DNA of 64,000 nt, from assembly GCF_014653695.1 (NCBI RefSeq), contig NZ_BNAR01000005.1, positions 62,001 to 126,000 of the forward strand. Direction: 5' to 3'. Positions within the stretch are counted from its first letter, which is position 1; every line of letters starts with the position of its first letter. Origin of the DNA: Lentzea cavernae (GTDB taxonomy: Bacteria > Actinomycetota > Actinomycetes > Mycobacteriales > Pseudonocardiaceae). Shown here piece by piece: positions 9,093 to 17,491 of this stretch. The translations under genes and the position numbers were made by a program. The notes under the pieces are model-generated. The model saw only the letters and a program-made list of their open reading frames with translations. It was not told where the DNA came from and ran no database searches.

Positions 9093-9131
9093 CCGAGCGG
9101 CCCATCCCGATCACCGGGGTGGGCCGCTCGG
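9093..9131. terminator. Hairpin after the NfeD-SPFH operon
   Basis: A perfect 12-bp inverted repeat, CCGAGCGGCCCA paired with TGGGCCGCTCGG, around a 15-nt loop, starts 19 nt after the SPFH stop codon. There is no T-run, as is usual for actinobacterial terminators. Confidence 0.7.
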
Positions 9132-9259
9132 CTGTCTGAGCAGGTGAAACAGAAAGTTCAGGAAAATTCCGGGTCGTGTGTCGATCGAACGTGCCGCCCG
9201 TTCGACCTAGGCGTGAAAGGGTCCACAAGGGACCTGACACCAAGCGGGAGACATCGACC

Positions 9260-9682
9260 ATGAAGTTCATGCTGATCTGGCGCGTGAGTTCCGACGAGGC
9301 CTGGGGCAACCTCGGTGAGATCGACTTCGACCAGATGCTCGAGACCGTCGGCAAGTTCAACGAGGAGCTCATCAACGCCGGCGTCCTCGTCGCCGCCGAG
9401 GGCCTCGCGCCCGCCGAGGAAGGCGTGGTCGTCGACTTCTCCTCCGAACCGCCGGTCGTCACCGACGGCCCGTACGGGGAGACCAAGGAGCTGTTCAACG
9501 GCTTCTACCTGATCAACGTCCCCACCATCCAGGACGCGATCGAGTGGGCCAAGCGCACCCCGATGACCGCCGCCGGGTTCAAGACCGAGATCCGCCGCGT
9601 CCCCACGATCGACGAGTTCCCGCAGGACAACGAGTGGATCAAGAAGGAACGGGCCTGGCGCGAGTCCACCGGTCAGCTGTGA
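9260..9682 (+). CDS. DGPF/YCII-related domain protein
   Basis: A 140-residue protein of the YCII-related (DGPF) family; it begins MKFMLIWRV and contains the diagnostic TDGPYGETKE segment near residue 75. These small alpha/beta proteins form dimers; their chemistry is unknown. The gene lies 27 bp upstream of a sigma factor of the ECF42 type, and ECF42 factors are known to be encoded next to DGPF genes, which they often control. The frame is open upstream, but the ATG at 9260 with GCGGGAG before it fits the family start. Confidence 0.88.
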   Translation: MKFMLIWRVSSDEAWGNLGEIDFDQMLETVGKFNEELINAGVLVAAEGLAPAEEGVVVDFSSEPPVVTDGPYGETKELFNGFYLINVPTIQDAIEWAKRTPMTAAGFKTEIRRVPTIDEFPQDNEWIKKERAWRESTGQL

Positions 9683-9709
9683 CCGGGTCGGCTCTGATCT
9701 CATAGGCGC

Positions 9710-10984
9710 ATGAGCGACCCCACGGGACGCAAGGCCGTAGCCGCGGTGTGGCGCATCGACTCCGCCAGGATCATCGGTGCGCTCACCCGCTACACCGGCG
9801 ACTTCGCCCTGGCCGAGGACCTGGCGCAGGAGGCACTGGCCGAGGCGCTGGTGACGTGGCCGCGCGAAGGCGTCCCGAACAACCCGGCGGGCTGGCTGCT
9901 CACCGTCGGGCGGCGCCGCGCGATCGACGCGTTCCGCCGCCGCAGCGCCCGCGACGAGAAGTACGCGGCGATGGCCCACCACCTGCCCGAGGGCGGCGCG
10001 CTCACCGGCGCCGATCCCGGCCCCGCACCCGACGAGGTGCTGTGGGACCCCGACCAGATCGACGACGACACCCTCGCCCTGATGTTCACCTCGTGCCACC
10101 CGGTGCTCTCACGCGAGGCCGGGGTCGCGCTGACGTTGCGCGTGATCGGCGGTCTGACCAGCGACGAGATCGCACGGGCGTTCCTGGTGCCCACGGCGAC
10201 CGTGCAGGCCCGCATCACCCGCGCGAAGAAGACCCTCGGCGCCGCCGGTGTGCCGTTCGAGGTGCCGCCGGTCAACGAACGCCCCGCCCGCCTGGCCCAG
10301 GTGCTGAGCGTGGTCTACCTGATCTTCACCGAGGGCTCGTCGGCCAGTTCCGGTGAGGAGGTCATCCGCTTCGACCTGGCGGGGGAGGCGCAGCGGCTCG
10401 CGCGGATCCTGTCGCGGCTGATGCCCGAGGAACCCGAGGTCCACAGCCTGCTGGCACTGCTGGAGCTCACCGCGGCCCGGTTCCCCGCCCGCCGCGGCCC
10501 CGACGGGGAGACCGTGCTGCTGCAAGACCAGGACCGGCGCCGCTGGGACCGCTCCGCCATCGCCCGCGGCCGTGCCGCCCTGGCCAAGGCCACCGACGCC
10601 GGGCGCGGTTACGGCTACTACGGGCTGCAGGCCGCGATCGCCGAGTGCCACGCGCTGGCGTCCTCGGTCGAGCAGACCGACTGGGGGCGCATCGTCGCCC
10701 TGTACGACGGCCTGGGCCGCCTCGCCCCGTCCCCGGTCGTGGACCTCAACCGCGCGGTCGCCGTGTCGATGGCCCAGGGCCCGGCCGCGGCGCTGCCGAT
10801 CGTCGACTCCCTGGCCTCCAGCGAGGCGTTCAAGGACTCCCACCAGCTACCGGGCGTGCGCGGGGAGTTGCTGCGCCGCCTCGGCCGTCTCGACGAGGCC
10901 CGCACCGCCCTGGAGCTGGCCATACGCCTGTGCGGCAACGAACGCGAACGGACCGTGCTGACCCGGAAGCTGGCCGAACTGTAG
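9710..10984 (+). CDS. ECF42-type RNA polymerase sigma factor with C-terminal extension
   Basis: A 424-residue extracytoplasmic-function sigma factor. Region 2 occupies about residues 10-85 (EDLAQEALAEAL, RRRAIDAFRRR), region 4 about 120-190 (GGLTSDEIARAFLVPTATVQARI is the helix-turn-helix), and the remaining 230 residues form the long helical, TPR-like extension (starts near NERPARLAQVLSVVYLIF) typical of ECF42. In this group the extension replaces a classical anti-sigma factor. The gene follows a DGPF gene in the same direction, as the group usually does. It lacks an obvious anti-sigma partner nearby. Confidence 0.9.
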   Translation: MSDPTGRKAVAAVWRIDSARIIGALTRYTGDFALAEDLAQEALAEALVTWPREGVPNNPAGWLLTVGRRRAIDAFRRRSARDEKYAAMAHHLPEGGALTGADPGPAPDEVLWDPDQIDDDTLALMFTSCHPVLSREAGVALTLRVIGGLTSDEIARAFLVPTATVQARITRAKKTLGAAGVPFEVPPVNERPARLAQVLSVVYLIFTEGSSASSGEEVIRFDLAGEAQRLARILSRLMPEEPEVHSLLALLELTAARFPARRGPDGETVLLQDQDRRRWDRSAIARGRAALAKATDAGRGYGYYGLQAAIAECHALASSVEQTDWGRIVALYDGLGRLAPSPVVDLNRAVAVSMAQGPAAALPIVDSLASSEAFKDSHQLPGVRGELLRRLGRLDEARTALELAIRLCGNERERTVLTRKLAEL

Positions 10985-11069
10985 GCATCTGACCACGCGG
11001 GGTGAACCTTAAATCCGTTAGGGCGACTTCGGTGGCACTCGACCGGGTGACGCGTGAATGATGTTGTGA

Positions 11070-12167
11070 ATGGACTCGCTGCCCGCCACCGTGGCCTCCG
11101 CGCTCGTCGAGGGCGAGGGCGAGCCCGGCGGTGAGCCCGGTGGCGAGCTCGGGTGGCCCGCCCGCTGGCAGGCGCTGACCGCGGTGTCGGTCGAACTGCA
11201 GTCGCTGCTCGTCACCGATCCCGGACCGCGGCTGGTGGCGTTGATCGAGCAGATCGTCACCCAGCTGGCCGACGGCGTCGCGACCAGCCGCCGGCACCGC
11301 GTCGAACTGGCCGAGCTCGCCCACCGCGTCCTGAGCACGCACGCCCGCGCGTGCGCCCAGACCCGCCCGGAGCCGGTGCGCCTGGCCGACTGGCTGCTCG
11401 ACCTGCAGCTCGAGCACCCCGACGCCCCCGACGTCAGCCTGTCCGCCTACGCCGCCGCGCTCGACGACGACGGTCTCGCCCGCTACCGCGAGCGGGCGGT
11501 GGCGTTGTTCGAGCCGCTGCCGGTGATCGGGTTCGGGCAGACCGGCCGCTACGACCGGGCCCGCTGGGCGTTGCTGCGCGTCATGGAGGAGCTCGCCGAG
11601 TACACCGAGGACGTCGACCTGCAGCTGCTCGTGCTGTCCAAGGACCTGTCCTCGGGCTGGCACTACCTGCAGGTCGCGACCGTGCTGCGCGACAACGGCC
11701 GCTCGGACGAGGCACTGCAGTGGGTGGAGCGCGGGCTGCGCGCCGTGGGCGGCCGGGGCGCGGCGCTGCGGCTGATCGACCTCGCGGTGGAGGAGCACCT
11801 GCGCCGGGGCGCGCCGCAGCAGGCCGTGCAGGTGTGCCGGGAGGCGTTCTTCGCCCGCCCGAACCTCGACCTCTACCTCAAGGCACGGGCGCTGGTAGTG
11901 CACACCGACGAGTGGCCGCCGTTGCGCGCGGAGCTGGTGCACCACCTCGTGCAGGACGGCGGCCGCCTCGCCGTCGAGGTCTACCGGCGCATCGTCGAGG
12001 TGGAGCTGGCCCGGCGGGGGATCGAGGAGCAGGAGCTGCTCGTGGAATGGCTGGCGCAACTGCGCGGTCTGCAGCCCGACGCGTTCGCCGACTACCTGGA
12101 CCACATCAAGTCGCGGCACGTGGCCGACCGGGAACTGCTCGACGAGTTGGCCCGCCGCGGATTCTGA
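11070..12167 (+). CDS. Hypothetical helical-repeat protein
   Basis: A 365-residue, almost entirely helical protein without a recognisable enzyme motif. After a Gly/Glu-rich N-terminus (residues 12-28), it shows TPR/HEAT-like spaced helices, for instance SGWHYLQVATVLRDNGRSDEAL, GAPQQAVQVCREAFFARPN and DLYLKARALV, resembling the C-terminal region of actinobacterial SWIM zinc-finger associated proteins. No SWIM cysteines are present. It is probably a protein-interaction scaffold; no further function can be supported. It is convergent with the amidase gene 36 bp away. Confidence 0.75.
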   Translation: MDSLPATVASALVEGEGEPGGEPGGELGWPARWQALTAVSVELQSLLVTDPGPRLVALIEQIVTQLADGVATSRRHRVELAELAHRVLSTHARACAQTRPEPVRLADWLLDLQLEHPDAPDVSLSAYAAALDDDGLARYRERAVALFEPLPVIGFGQTGRYDRARWALLRVMEELAEYTEDVDLQLLVLSKDLSSGWHYLQVATVLRDNGRSDEALQWVERGLRAVGGRGAALRLIDLAVEEHLRRGAPQQAVQVCREAFFARPNLDLYLKARALVVHTDEWPPLRAELVHHLVQDGGRLAVEVYRRIVEVELARRGIEEQELLVEWLAQLRGLQPDAFADYLDHIKSRHVADRELLDELARRGF

Positions 12168-12203
12168 CCGTTTCCGATTCGGATAGTCCGTACTCGTAAT
12201 ATC

Positions 12204-13622
12204 CTAGTTCGCATGACCGAGGCCGGAGGGGATTCGGTCCGCCCACGGCCGGGCGCGCTCCAGCTGGGCGGACACCGACAGCAGCGTGCACTCGTCGTGC
12301 TGGCGGCCCACGAGCTGCACCGCCAGCGGCAGGCCCGCCGACGTGCGGCCCGCCGGAACGCAGGCGGCGGGGTTGCCGACGATGTTCCACAACGGCAGGA
12401 ACGTCGTGTACTGCGCCGCCGCGAGCAGCGCCGTCACGACGTTGCGCCCGTCCCACTCGCCCACGCGGATCGGCGGGCGGGTCAGCGCCGGGGTGAGCAG
12501 CACGTCGACCGAGGCGAAGATCCGGTTCGCGTACGCGGTGAGCGTCGCGTCGTCCCTGGCCGCCCACCGCACCGCGCCGCGCGGGATGCGGCGGCCCAGT
12601 TCCCCGACCGCGCGGGTGCGCGGCTCCACCAGGTCCGGGAACTCCATGCCGGCACGTGCGAGGTGGGCGTTGTGCAGGTAGCGGGCGGCGAACTGGGTGG
12701 AGGCGGTGATGTCGCGCATCGGCGGGTCCAGGCGCACCACGTCGTGGCCCAGGTCGGTGAGCAGCGCGGCGGTGTCCTGCACGGCGTCGCGGACCTCGTC
12801 GGCGATCGCGATGCCCGGACCCCACGGCCGCAGCGACACCCCGATCCGCAGCCTGCCCGGATCCGTGCGCGCGGCCTCGGTGAAGCTCGTGCGCGGCGGG
12901 TGGGCGACGTGCGCGTCACCGGGCGCGGCACCGTGGACCTGGTCGGCGACCAGCGCCCAGTCGGCCACCGTGCGGGTGATCGGCCCCGCCACGACGAGCC
13001 CGCCCCACATCTGCGGCTCCGGGGCGAGGGACACGCGGCCGCGCTGGGGCTTGAGCCCGAACAGGCCCGTCACCGCGCAGGGGATGCGGATCGAGCCGGC
13101 GCCGTCGGTGCCGATCGCCGCCGCGGCCAGTCCCGCCGCGACCGCGGCCGCCGAACCGCCGCTGGAGCCGCCCGGCGAGTGGGTCAGCGACCACGGGTTG
13201 CGCGTCGGACCCGCCCAGGAGCTCTCGGTGAACGGCCACAGGCCCAGTTCGGGCATGCGGGTGCGGCCGATGATCACCGCTCCGGCGGCGCGCAGCCGGG
13301 TGACGATCGCGGAGTCGGCCGGCTGCGGGGTGCGGGCGGCGTTGGTGCCCTTCGTGGTGGGCAGCCCGGCGAGCGCGATGTCCTCCTTGACCGCGATCGG
13401 CACGCCCCGCAGCGGCAGGTCCTCGTCCGCGCGGCCGTCGAGAGCGGCGGCCTGCTCGAGGGCCTGCTCGGCGAAGACCAGCCGGAACGCGCCCAGTCGC
13501 GGATCGATCCGCTCGATGCGGCGCAGGTGCTCTGCGACGAGGTCGCGGGCGCTCACCTCGCCGTTCCGCACGGCTCGCGCCTGCCTGGCGACCCCGGCGA
13601 AACACAGCTCCGTCAGCTCCAT
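12204..13622 (-). CDS. Amidase (amidase-signature family)
   Basis: A 472-residue amidase-signature hydrolase. The Ser-cisSer-Lys triad is visible: Lys79 in IAVKEDIA, the cis-Ser in SPGGSSGGS (Ser153/154) and nucleophile Ser177 in GTDGAGSIR. The fold spans the whole protein, as in aryl-acylamidases and 6-aminohexanoate-cyclic-dimer hydrolases; it is not GatA, as it lacks GatB/GatC neighbours. No signal peptide, so it is cytoplasmic. Substrate specificity cannot be inferred. It is divergent from the secreted NlpC/P60-like gene. Confidence 0.88.
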   Translation of the reverse strand: MELTELCFAGVARQARAVRNGEVSARDLVAEHLRRIERIDPRLGAFRLVFAEQALEQAAALDGRADEDLPLRGVPIAVKEDIALAGLPTTKGTNAARTPQPADSAIVTRLRAAGAVIIGRTRMPELGLWPFTESSWAGPTRNPWSLTHSPGGSSGGSAAAVAAGLAAAAIGTDGAGSIRIPCAVTGLFGLKPQRGRVSLAPEPQMWGGLVVAGPITRTVADWALVADQVHGAAPGDAHVAHPPRTSFTEAARTDPGRLRIGVSLRPWGPGIAIADEVRDAVQDTAALLTDLGHDVVRLDPPMRDITASTQFAARYLHNAHLARAGMEFPDLVEPRTRAVGELGRRIPRGAVRWAARDDATLTAYANRIFASVDVLLTPALTRPPIRVGEWDGRNVVTALLAAAQYTTFLPLWNIVGNPAACVPAGRTSAGLPLAVQLVGRQHDECTLLSVSAQLERARPWADRIPSGLGHAN

Positions 13623-13672
13623 GAACCGACCCTAAGCGCCCACTGCTGATCTACGGAATGGGAGTTGCACGC

Positions 13673-14185
13673 ATGAGAGTCCTCGCGATGGCCGCCGCGG
13701 TCCTGGTCGCGCTCAGCACGACCCTGGTGTCGTCGTTGCCCGCGCACGCCTACCCGCAGGTCTCCCGAGCCGAGCTGATCAACCGGGCCAAGTCCTGGCT
13801 GACAGCCGGTCCGGGAGGCGGCCCGGTGCCCTACAGCATGCAGGACCGGTTCCAGAACTACCGCCAGGACTGCTCCGGTTATGTGTCGATGGCCGCGCGG
13901 ATCGACGCGCCGGGCAAGATCACCACCGACCTGGCCGACCACCTGCACTCGAAGTCGATCTCGATGGCCGAGCTGCGGTGGGGCGACATCATCGTCAACA
14001 CCGAGGGCGCCACCGCCGAGGGACGGCACGTCGTCATCTTCGACAAGTGGGCCGACCCGTACAAGACCGCCTACCTCGCCTACGAGCAGCGCAGCACCTA
14101 CGGCACCAGCTACCGCCTGCTGCGCTACGGGATCTCCACGACCGACGACTACTGGCCGCGGCGGCTGCTCAACGTGACCGGCTGA
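13673..14185 (+). CDS. Secreted NlpC/P60-like cysteine peptidase-like protein
   Basis: A 170-residue exported protein. A Sec signal peptide (MRVLAMAAAVLVALSTTLVS..., cleavage after AHA at about residue 26) precedes a compact domain with RQDCSGYVSMA (Cys67) and EGRHVVIF (His119), the Cys-His arrangement of NlpC/P60 and CHAP-type amidases. Such proteins usually trim cell-wall peptides, but this one is shorter than standard RipA-type enzymes and carries no anchoring domain. The ATG at 13673 is preceded by GGGAG at 8 nt, better placed than the in-frame ATG at 13658. The end overlaps the CGNR gene by 37 bp. Confidence 0.82.
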   Translation: MRVLAMAAAVLVALSTTLVSSLPAHAYPQVSRAELINRAKSWLTAGPGGGPVPYSMQDRFQNYRQDCSGYVSMAARIDAPGKITTDLADHLHSKSISMAELRWGDIIVNTEGATAEGRHVVIFDKWADPYKTAYLAYEQRSTYGTSYRLLRYGISTTDDYWPRRLLNVTG

Positions 14186-14673
14186 CGGCTGCGGTGGTTC
14201 GCGACGGCGACGCGGTTGGCGCACTTGGTGGAGCAAAAGCGCCTCATACCGTTGCGGCTGGTGTCGACGAACACCGTGTCGCAGCCGTCGCGGCCGCACG
14301 AACCGATGCGCCCGGCGTCCTCGCAGAACAACGCCGCCAGGCCCGCCGCCGTGTAGGCCTTCACGCGCACGTCGGTCGGCGCGTCCTCACGGGCGTAGTG
14401 CAGGTGCGGGGCGCGGCCGTCGTGGGTGGAGATGTAGTGCGTGGTCGAGGACTGGGCGAGCAGGTCGTTGAGCAGTTCGACGGTGGGGTGGCGGAACACC
14501 TGCCGCAGCCGCTCGACCCAGTCTCGTACGTCACGTTCCTGACGTGCGTCGAGGGAGCCCAGCGGCTTGTAGTCCGACGATTTCAGCACGTCGAGCAGGG
14601 GCAGCGCCGGGTCGGCGTTGACGAGCTTCGCGGCGAGCTCCGCCGCCGCCCCGCCGTAAGGGTTGAAATGCAC
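14149..14673 (-). CDS. CGNR zinc-finger / ABATE domain protein
   Basis: A 174-residue protein with an N-terminal ABATE-type helical domain (residues 1-120) and a C-terminal zinc finger (about 127-165): GSCGRDGCDTVFVDTS, then RRFCSTKCANR. The family motif CGNR is CANR here. These proteins are presumed DNA-binding regulators, common in actinobacteria. The gene is divergent from a small zinc-ribbon gene only 26 bp away, so their promoters overlap, and it overlaps the NlpC/P60-like gene at the 3' end. Confidence 0.85.
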   Translation of the reverse strand: MHFNPYGGAAAELAAKLVNADPALPLLDVLKSSDYKPLGSLDARQERDVRDWVERLRQVFRHPTVELLNDLLAQSSTTHYISTHDGRAPHLHYAREDAPTDVRVKAYTAAGLAALFCEDAGRIGSCGRDGCDTVFVDTSRNGMRRFCSTKCANRVAVANHRSRQPVTLSSRRGQ

Positions 14674-14699
14674 TAGACCATGACATCACGCTGGGAGTC

Positions 14700-14906
14700 A
14701 TGATCGCCACCTGCCCCGCCTGCCACTGGCCCGCCCCCGCCACCGTCTCCCGCCACGGCGCCGTCGCCTACCTGCGCTGCGTGTGCGGGCTGCTGCTCGT
14801 GCTCGAACGCGGAGTGGTCGCCGCCACCGCCGGGACCAGCGCGTTCGCCCCGATCACGCAGGTCAGCGGTGATCTTGCTAGTGTCCCGGACCGTGAGCCG
14901 TCGTGA
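14700..14906 (+). CDS. Small zinc-ribbon-like protein
   Basis: A 68-residue protein with two Cys pairs, CPAC at residues 5-8 and CVCG at 27-30, spaced as in a zinc ribbon, and a hydrophobic middle (GLLLVLERGVV). Function unknown. Third-position G/C preference and the motif support coding. Its 3' end overlaps the likely start of the TetR gene, so the two may be coupled. Confidence 0.62.
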   Translation: MIATCPACHWPAPATVSRHGAVAYLRCVCGLLLVLERGVVAATAGTSAFAPITQVSGDLASVPDREPS

Positions 14907-15504
14907 CCTGCTGTGCGACACCGCGATCCAGATCCTCGCGGTGGAAGGCGGCCGTGGCCTGACCCACCGGGCGATCGACCGCGAGGCCGGCGTCCCGATC
15001 GGCACCACCAAGAACTACTTCCCGACCCGCGAGGCGATCCTCACCGCCTGCGCCGCCCGCATGACCGCGTTGCACCGCGCCGCCGTGCAACGCCTGCGCG
15101 AGACGACCCCGGCCGACATCAGCGCCACCGACGTCGCCGAGCTCTACCCGGCCCTGCTGCGCCGCGCGGTCGCCGACGACCCCACCCAGATGCTCGCGAT
15201 GGTCGAGCTCTACCTCGAGGCCGTGCGCCGCCCCGGGGTGCGGGAGGCGCTGTCGGGCATGGTGCTGGCCAACGCCGAAGCCGCCGCCGCCCTGCAACAG
15301 GCCGCGGGCCTGCCCGCGACCGTGCGCGACACCGGCCTGCTCGACGCCTACTTCCTGGGCGTGGCGATCTCGTTGCTCGCCCTGCCGACCGAGACCCTGA
15401 AGACCGTCGGCCTCGACGACCCCTACGCCCTGGGCATCGGCGTGTTCTCCGCGACGGCGCCCAACCCCGGCCCGCCTCCGCACAGCTCCGCGCAGTCAGG
15501 CTGA
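14893..15504 (+). CDS. TetR family transcriptional regulator
   Basis: A regulator of about 203 residues. The N-terminal helix-turn-helix is clear (GLTHRAIDREAGVPIGTTKNYFPTR), with a ligand-binding helical C-terminal domain. The GTG at 14893 is chosen because TAGTGT (14879-14884) lies 8 nt before it, giving a leaderless start; in-frame GTG codons at 14869 and 14881 are alternatives. It overlaps the end of the zinc-ribbon gene and the start of transcription would lie inside that gene. Targets are unknown. Confidence 0.82.
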   Translation: MSRRDLLCDTAIQILAVEGGRGLTHRAIDREAGVPIGTTKNYFPTREAILTACAARMTALHRAAVQRLRETTPADISATDVAELYPALLRRAVADDPTQMLAMVELYLEAVRRPGVREALSGMVLANAEAAAALQQAAGLPATVRDTGLLDAYFLGVAISLLALPTETLKTVGLDDPYALGIGVFSATAPNPGPPPHSSAQSG

Positions 15505-16017
15505 CAAGGCCGCCAGCAGCGCCTTGTAGGTCTGCTCGACGTCGGCGCCCTCGGTGTCGACGAGCACGGACTCGGGCGTGAGGTAGGCGGCGAGGTGCTC
15601 GTGGATGCGGCGGATGACCGTGACACCGCCCATGTCCTCGACGGCCCGGTCGATGTGGTGCTCGCGCCGCCGGTAGCGCTCGATCGTCGCATCGGGGGAG
15701 GCCAGCAGCACGAACTCCACGTAGCCCGCGCCGACCGACGCCGCGGCCTGGGCGAACGCGGCGCTCTGGCCCCGGTCGGTGATCAGCTGCGGCATGACGA
15801 CGTCGTTGCCGGACTTCAGGTGCGTGGTCGCCATGGTGATCGCCAGCGGGCGCACCAGGTTGACCGCGCCGGAGAAGTCGTCCTCCCAGGCGCCGACCAG
15901 CCGGACGATCTCGTCGGCGTCGAGGTTGAGGGTGCGGGGGTGGTCGGCGGCGTAGCGGGCGGCGATCGTCGACTTGCCGACGCCGGTGGGACCGTTCAGA
16001 TGGATCAGCCTGGGCAC
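15496..16017 (-). CDS. P-loop kinase-like ATPase
   Basis: A 173-residue single-domain AAA/adenylate-kinase-like protein: Walker A GPTGVGKST at residues 8-16, an Asp-containing strand LNLDADEIVRLV, and an Arg-rich lid region (RYRRREHH). The size suggests a small-molecule kinase such as shikimate- or gluconate-kinase-like enzymes, substrate unknown. The frame is open upstream to 16278, but that is within a repeat element and the next gene; the GTG at 16017 is 7 nt after TAGGCT on the minus strand (16025-16030), a leaderless start. The 3' end overlaps the TetR gene by 9 bp. Confidence 0.8.
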   Translation of the reverse strand: MPRLIHLNGPTGVGKSTIAARYAADHPRTLNLDADEIVRLVGAWEDDFSGAVNLVRPLAITMATTHLKSGNDVVMPQLITDRGQSAAFAQAAASVGAGYVEFVLLASPDATIERYRRREHHIDRAVEDMGGVTVIRRIHEHLAAYLTPESVLVDTEGADVEQTYKALLAALSA

Positions 16018-16027
16018 CCGGCCGAGC

Positions 16028-16158
16028 CTAGGGCCCCGTCCCGCGGGCCCGTTCGACGGGAGTCGCGGAGACGGCGCCCTCACACCGGACGTGTTCGGGC
16101 GTTGCGGGGAGATGCCGCCTCTGGGCCCTCGGACGCGGCTGTCGTGGACGGGGTCTAG
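16028..16158. repeat. Diverged copy of a MITE-like element
   Basis: About 131 bp, beginning and ending in CTAG, that aligns with the reverse complement of the element at 56691-56857. The best block (16075-16133) shares TTCGGGCGTTGCGG and TGCCGCCTCTGGG with only a few mismatches or gaps around it. The outer arms are degenerate. Its CTAG at 16155-16158 supplies the TAG stop of the sucrase/ferredoxin-like gene, and its other end overlaps the promoter of the P-loop gene. Confidence 0.65.
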
Positions 16159-17024
16159 CGGCAGATGGTGACCAGTTCGTCGATGGCGGTCGCCACCAGC
16201 GCGATCGCCACGTCCGGTGACTTGCCGCAGCTCGCGGGACGCGGCGGCACGTCCTTCTCGGTCAGCACGACCCGCCACTCGCGGCCGTCGGCGTGCCGCA
16301 CGGTCGCGGAGTCCTCGGTCTCGGCGATGACGGTGAGCACGTCGCGGGTCTCACCGATCTGCTGCCGCACGGCGACCTCGGCGACCTGCCCCCGCGGGGT
16401 GAAGCAGGACCGGCCCCGGCACCGGTCGGCGACGATGCCCTCCGTGACGACGCGCTGAGCCAACTGGTGGTCGAGTCGTCCGTACAGGTGACCGGTGGGC
16501 AGCAGCACACCGGTGGGCGCGAAGCGGTGCCCGCCGGTGTGGGTGCACTCCCACAGGTTCAGCGCCGTGGCGATCGGGCGGCCGTACAGCGCGCAGCACA
16601 CGTCGCGTTTGCTGTTGGTGCAGACCAGCAGCAACGGGTCGTCGACCGGCGTGCCGAACGCGGTGGAACGGCCCGCGCCCAGCGCCGCGAAGTCGAGCTC
16701 GAGGGCCTCCTCCGGGGAGGTCAGGTCGGCCTGCTCCAGCCACGAGGCGCCCGGTTTCGTCGAGGCCAGGTACAGGCGCCGGCGTGCGGGGACGTGGTGG
16801 TCGGCGTGCTTGCCGGGGCGGCGGATCAGCAGGATGCGCACCCCGGTGCCGTCGGCGCGGCGCTGCAGCTCCGCGCCCAGCTCGGGGTCGAGATGGCTCT
16901 CCGTGAGGGCGTCGCGGCCCCAGGGGCCGGACTGCTCCAGGCACAGCCACGCCGTCGCGGTCGCGGCCGTGCCGGCCAGCGGTTCACCCGCGAAGTCGGA
17001 GAGTATCGAGCACCTCATCTGCAC
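16155..17024 (-). CDS. Sucrase/ferredoxin-like protein
   Basis: A 289-residue protein of the Suc_Fer-like family, which has a thioredoxin-like ferredoxin domain. The probable [2Fe-2S] ligands are in CTNSKRDVCCALYG and ECTHTGGHRFAP (residues about 135-170). The family is widespread in actinobacteria and often associated with iron or redox metabolism; the name does not imply sucrase activity. The start is ATG at 17024 or 17018; a TATAGA box (revcomp of 17032-17037) lies just upstream, so the transcript is short-leadered or leaderless. A perfect palindrome at 17052-17065 may be its operator. Confidence 0.82.
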   Translation of the reverse strand: MQMRCSILSDFAGEPLAGTAATATAWLCLEQSGPWGRDALTESHLDPELGAELQRRADGTGVRILLIRRPGKHADHHVPARRRLYLASTKPGASWLEQADLTSPEEALELDFAALGAGRSTAFGTPVDDPLLLVCTNSKRDVCCALYGRPIATALNLWECTHTGGHRFAPTGVLLPTGHLYGRLDHQLAQRVVTEGIVADRCRGRSCFTPRGQVAEVAVRQQIGETRDVLTVIAETEDSATVRHADGREWRVVLTEKDVPPRPASCGKSPDVAIALVATAIDELVTICR

Positions 17025-17051
17025 ACTCTATACGGCCAATCGGGTGAGGAC

Positions 17052-17065
17052 TAAGGACACCCTTA
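17052..17065. promoter_or_regulatory. Palindrome upstream of the sucrase/ferredoxin-like gene
   Basis: TAAGG-ACAC-CCTTA is a perfect 5-bp inverted repeat centred about 35 bp before the start of the minus-strand gene, next to its -10 box. It loosely resembles the halves of iron-regulator (IdeR/DmdR) boxes (12 of 19 consensus positions by eye), so iron control is possible but weakly supported. Confidence 0.35.
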
Positions 17066-17119
17066 CCCGGTCGGGTGTGATGTAGGACATCGCCGGTCGG
17101 GCCACTGGGTTCTCCGTCC

Positions 17120-17491
17120 ATGAACGTCGCGGTGTGGATCGTGTCGGGCGTGCTGGCCGCCCTGTACCTGACGGCGGGCTTCACCAAGCTGGCCAAGCCG
17201 AAACAGGATCTGCTGACCGAACCGCGCCTGTCGTGGGTCGGCGACTTCACCGCGGGACAGGTCAAGGGCATCGGCGCGGTGGAGGTCGCGGGCGCGCTGG
17301 GGCTGGTGCTGCCGTGGCTGACCGGCGTCGCACCGGTCCTGACCCCGATCGCCGCGCTCGGCCTCGCGGTGGTGCAGATCGGTGCGGCGATCACGCACCT
17401 GCGGCGTGGCGAGAAGGCCACGGTGCCGGTCAACGTCGTGCTGTGCGCGCTGGCGGTGTTCGTCGCCGTCGTGCGCTTCGGGCAGCTCTAG
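17120..17491 (+). CDS. DoxX-like membrane protein
   Basis: A 123-residue integral membrane protein with four hydrophobic segments and the DoxX-like opening (YLTAGFTKLAKPK at 16-28). DoxX-like proteins are associated with redox complexes in the membrane; the exact role of this one is unknown. The last bases (CTAG) are shared with the convergent minus-strand operon. Confidence 0.85.
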   Translation: MNVAVWIVSGVLAALYLTAGFTKLAKPKQDLLTEPRLSWVGDFTAGQVKGIGAVEVAGALGLVLPWLTGVAPVLTPIAALGLAVVQIGAAITHLRRGEKATVPVNVVLCALAVFVAVVRFGQL

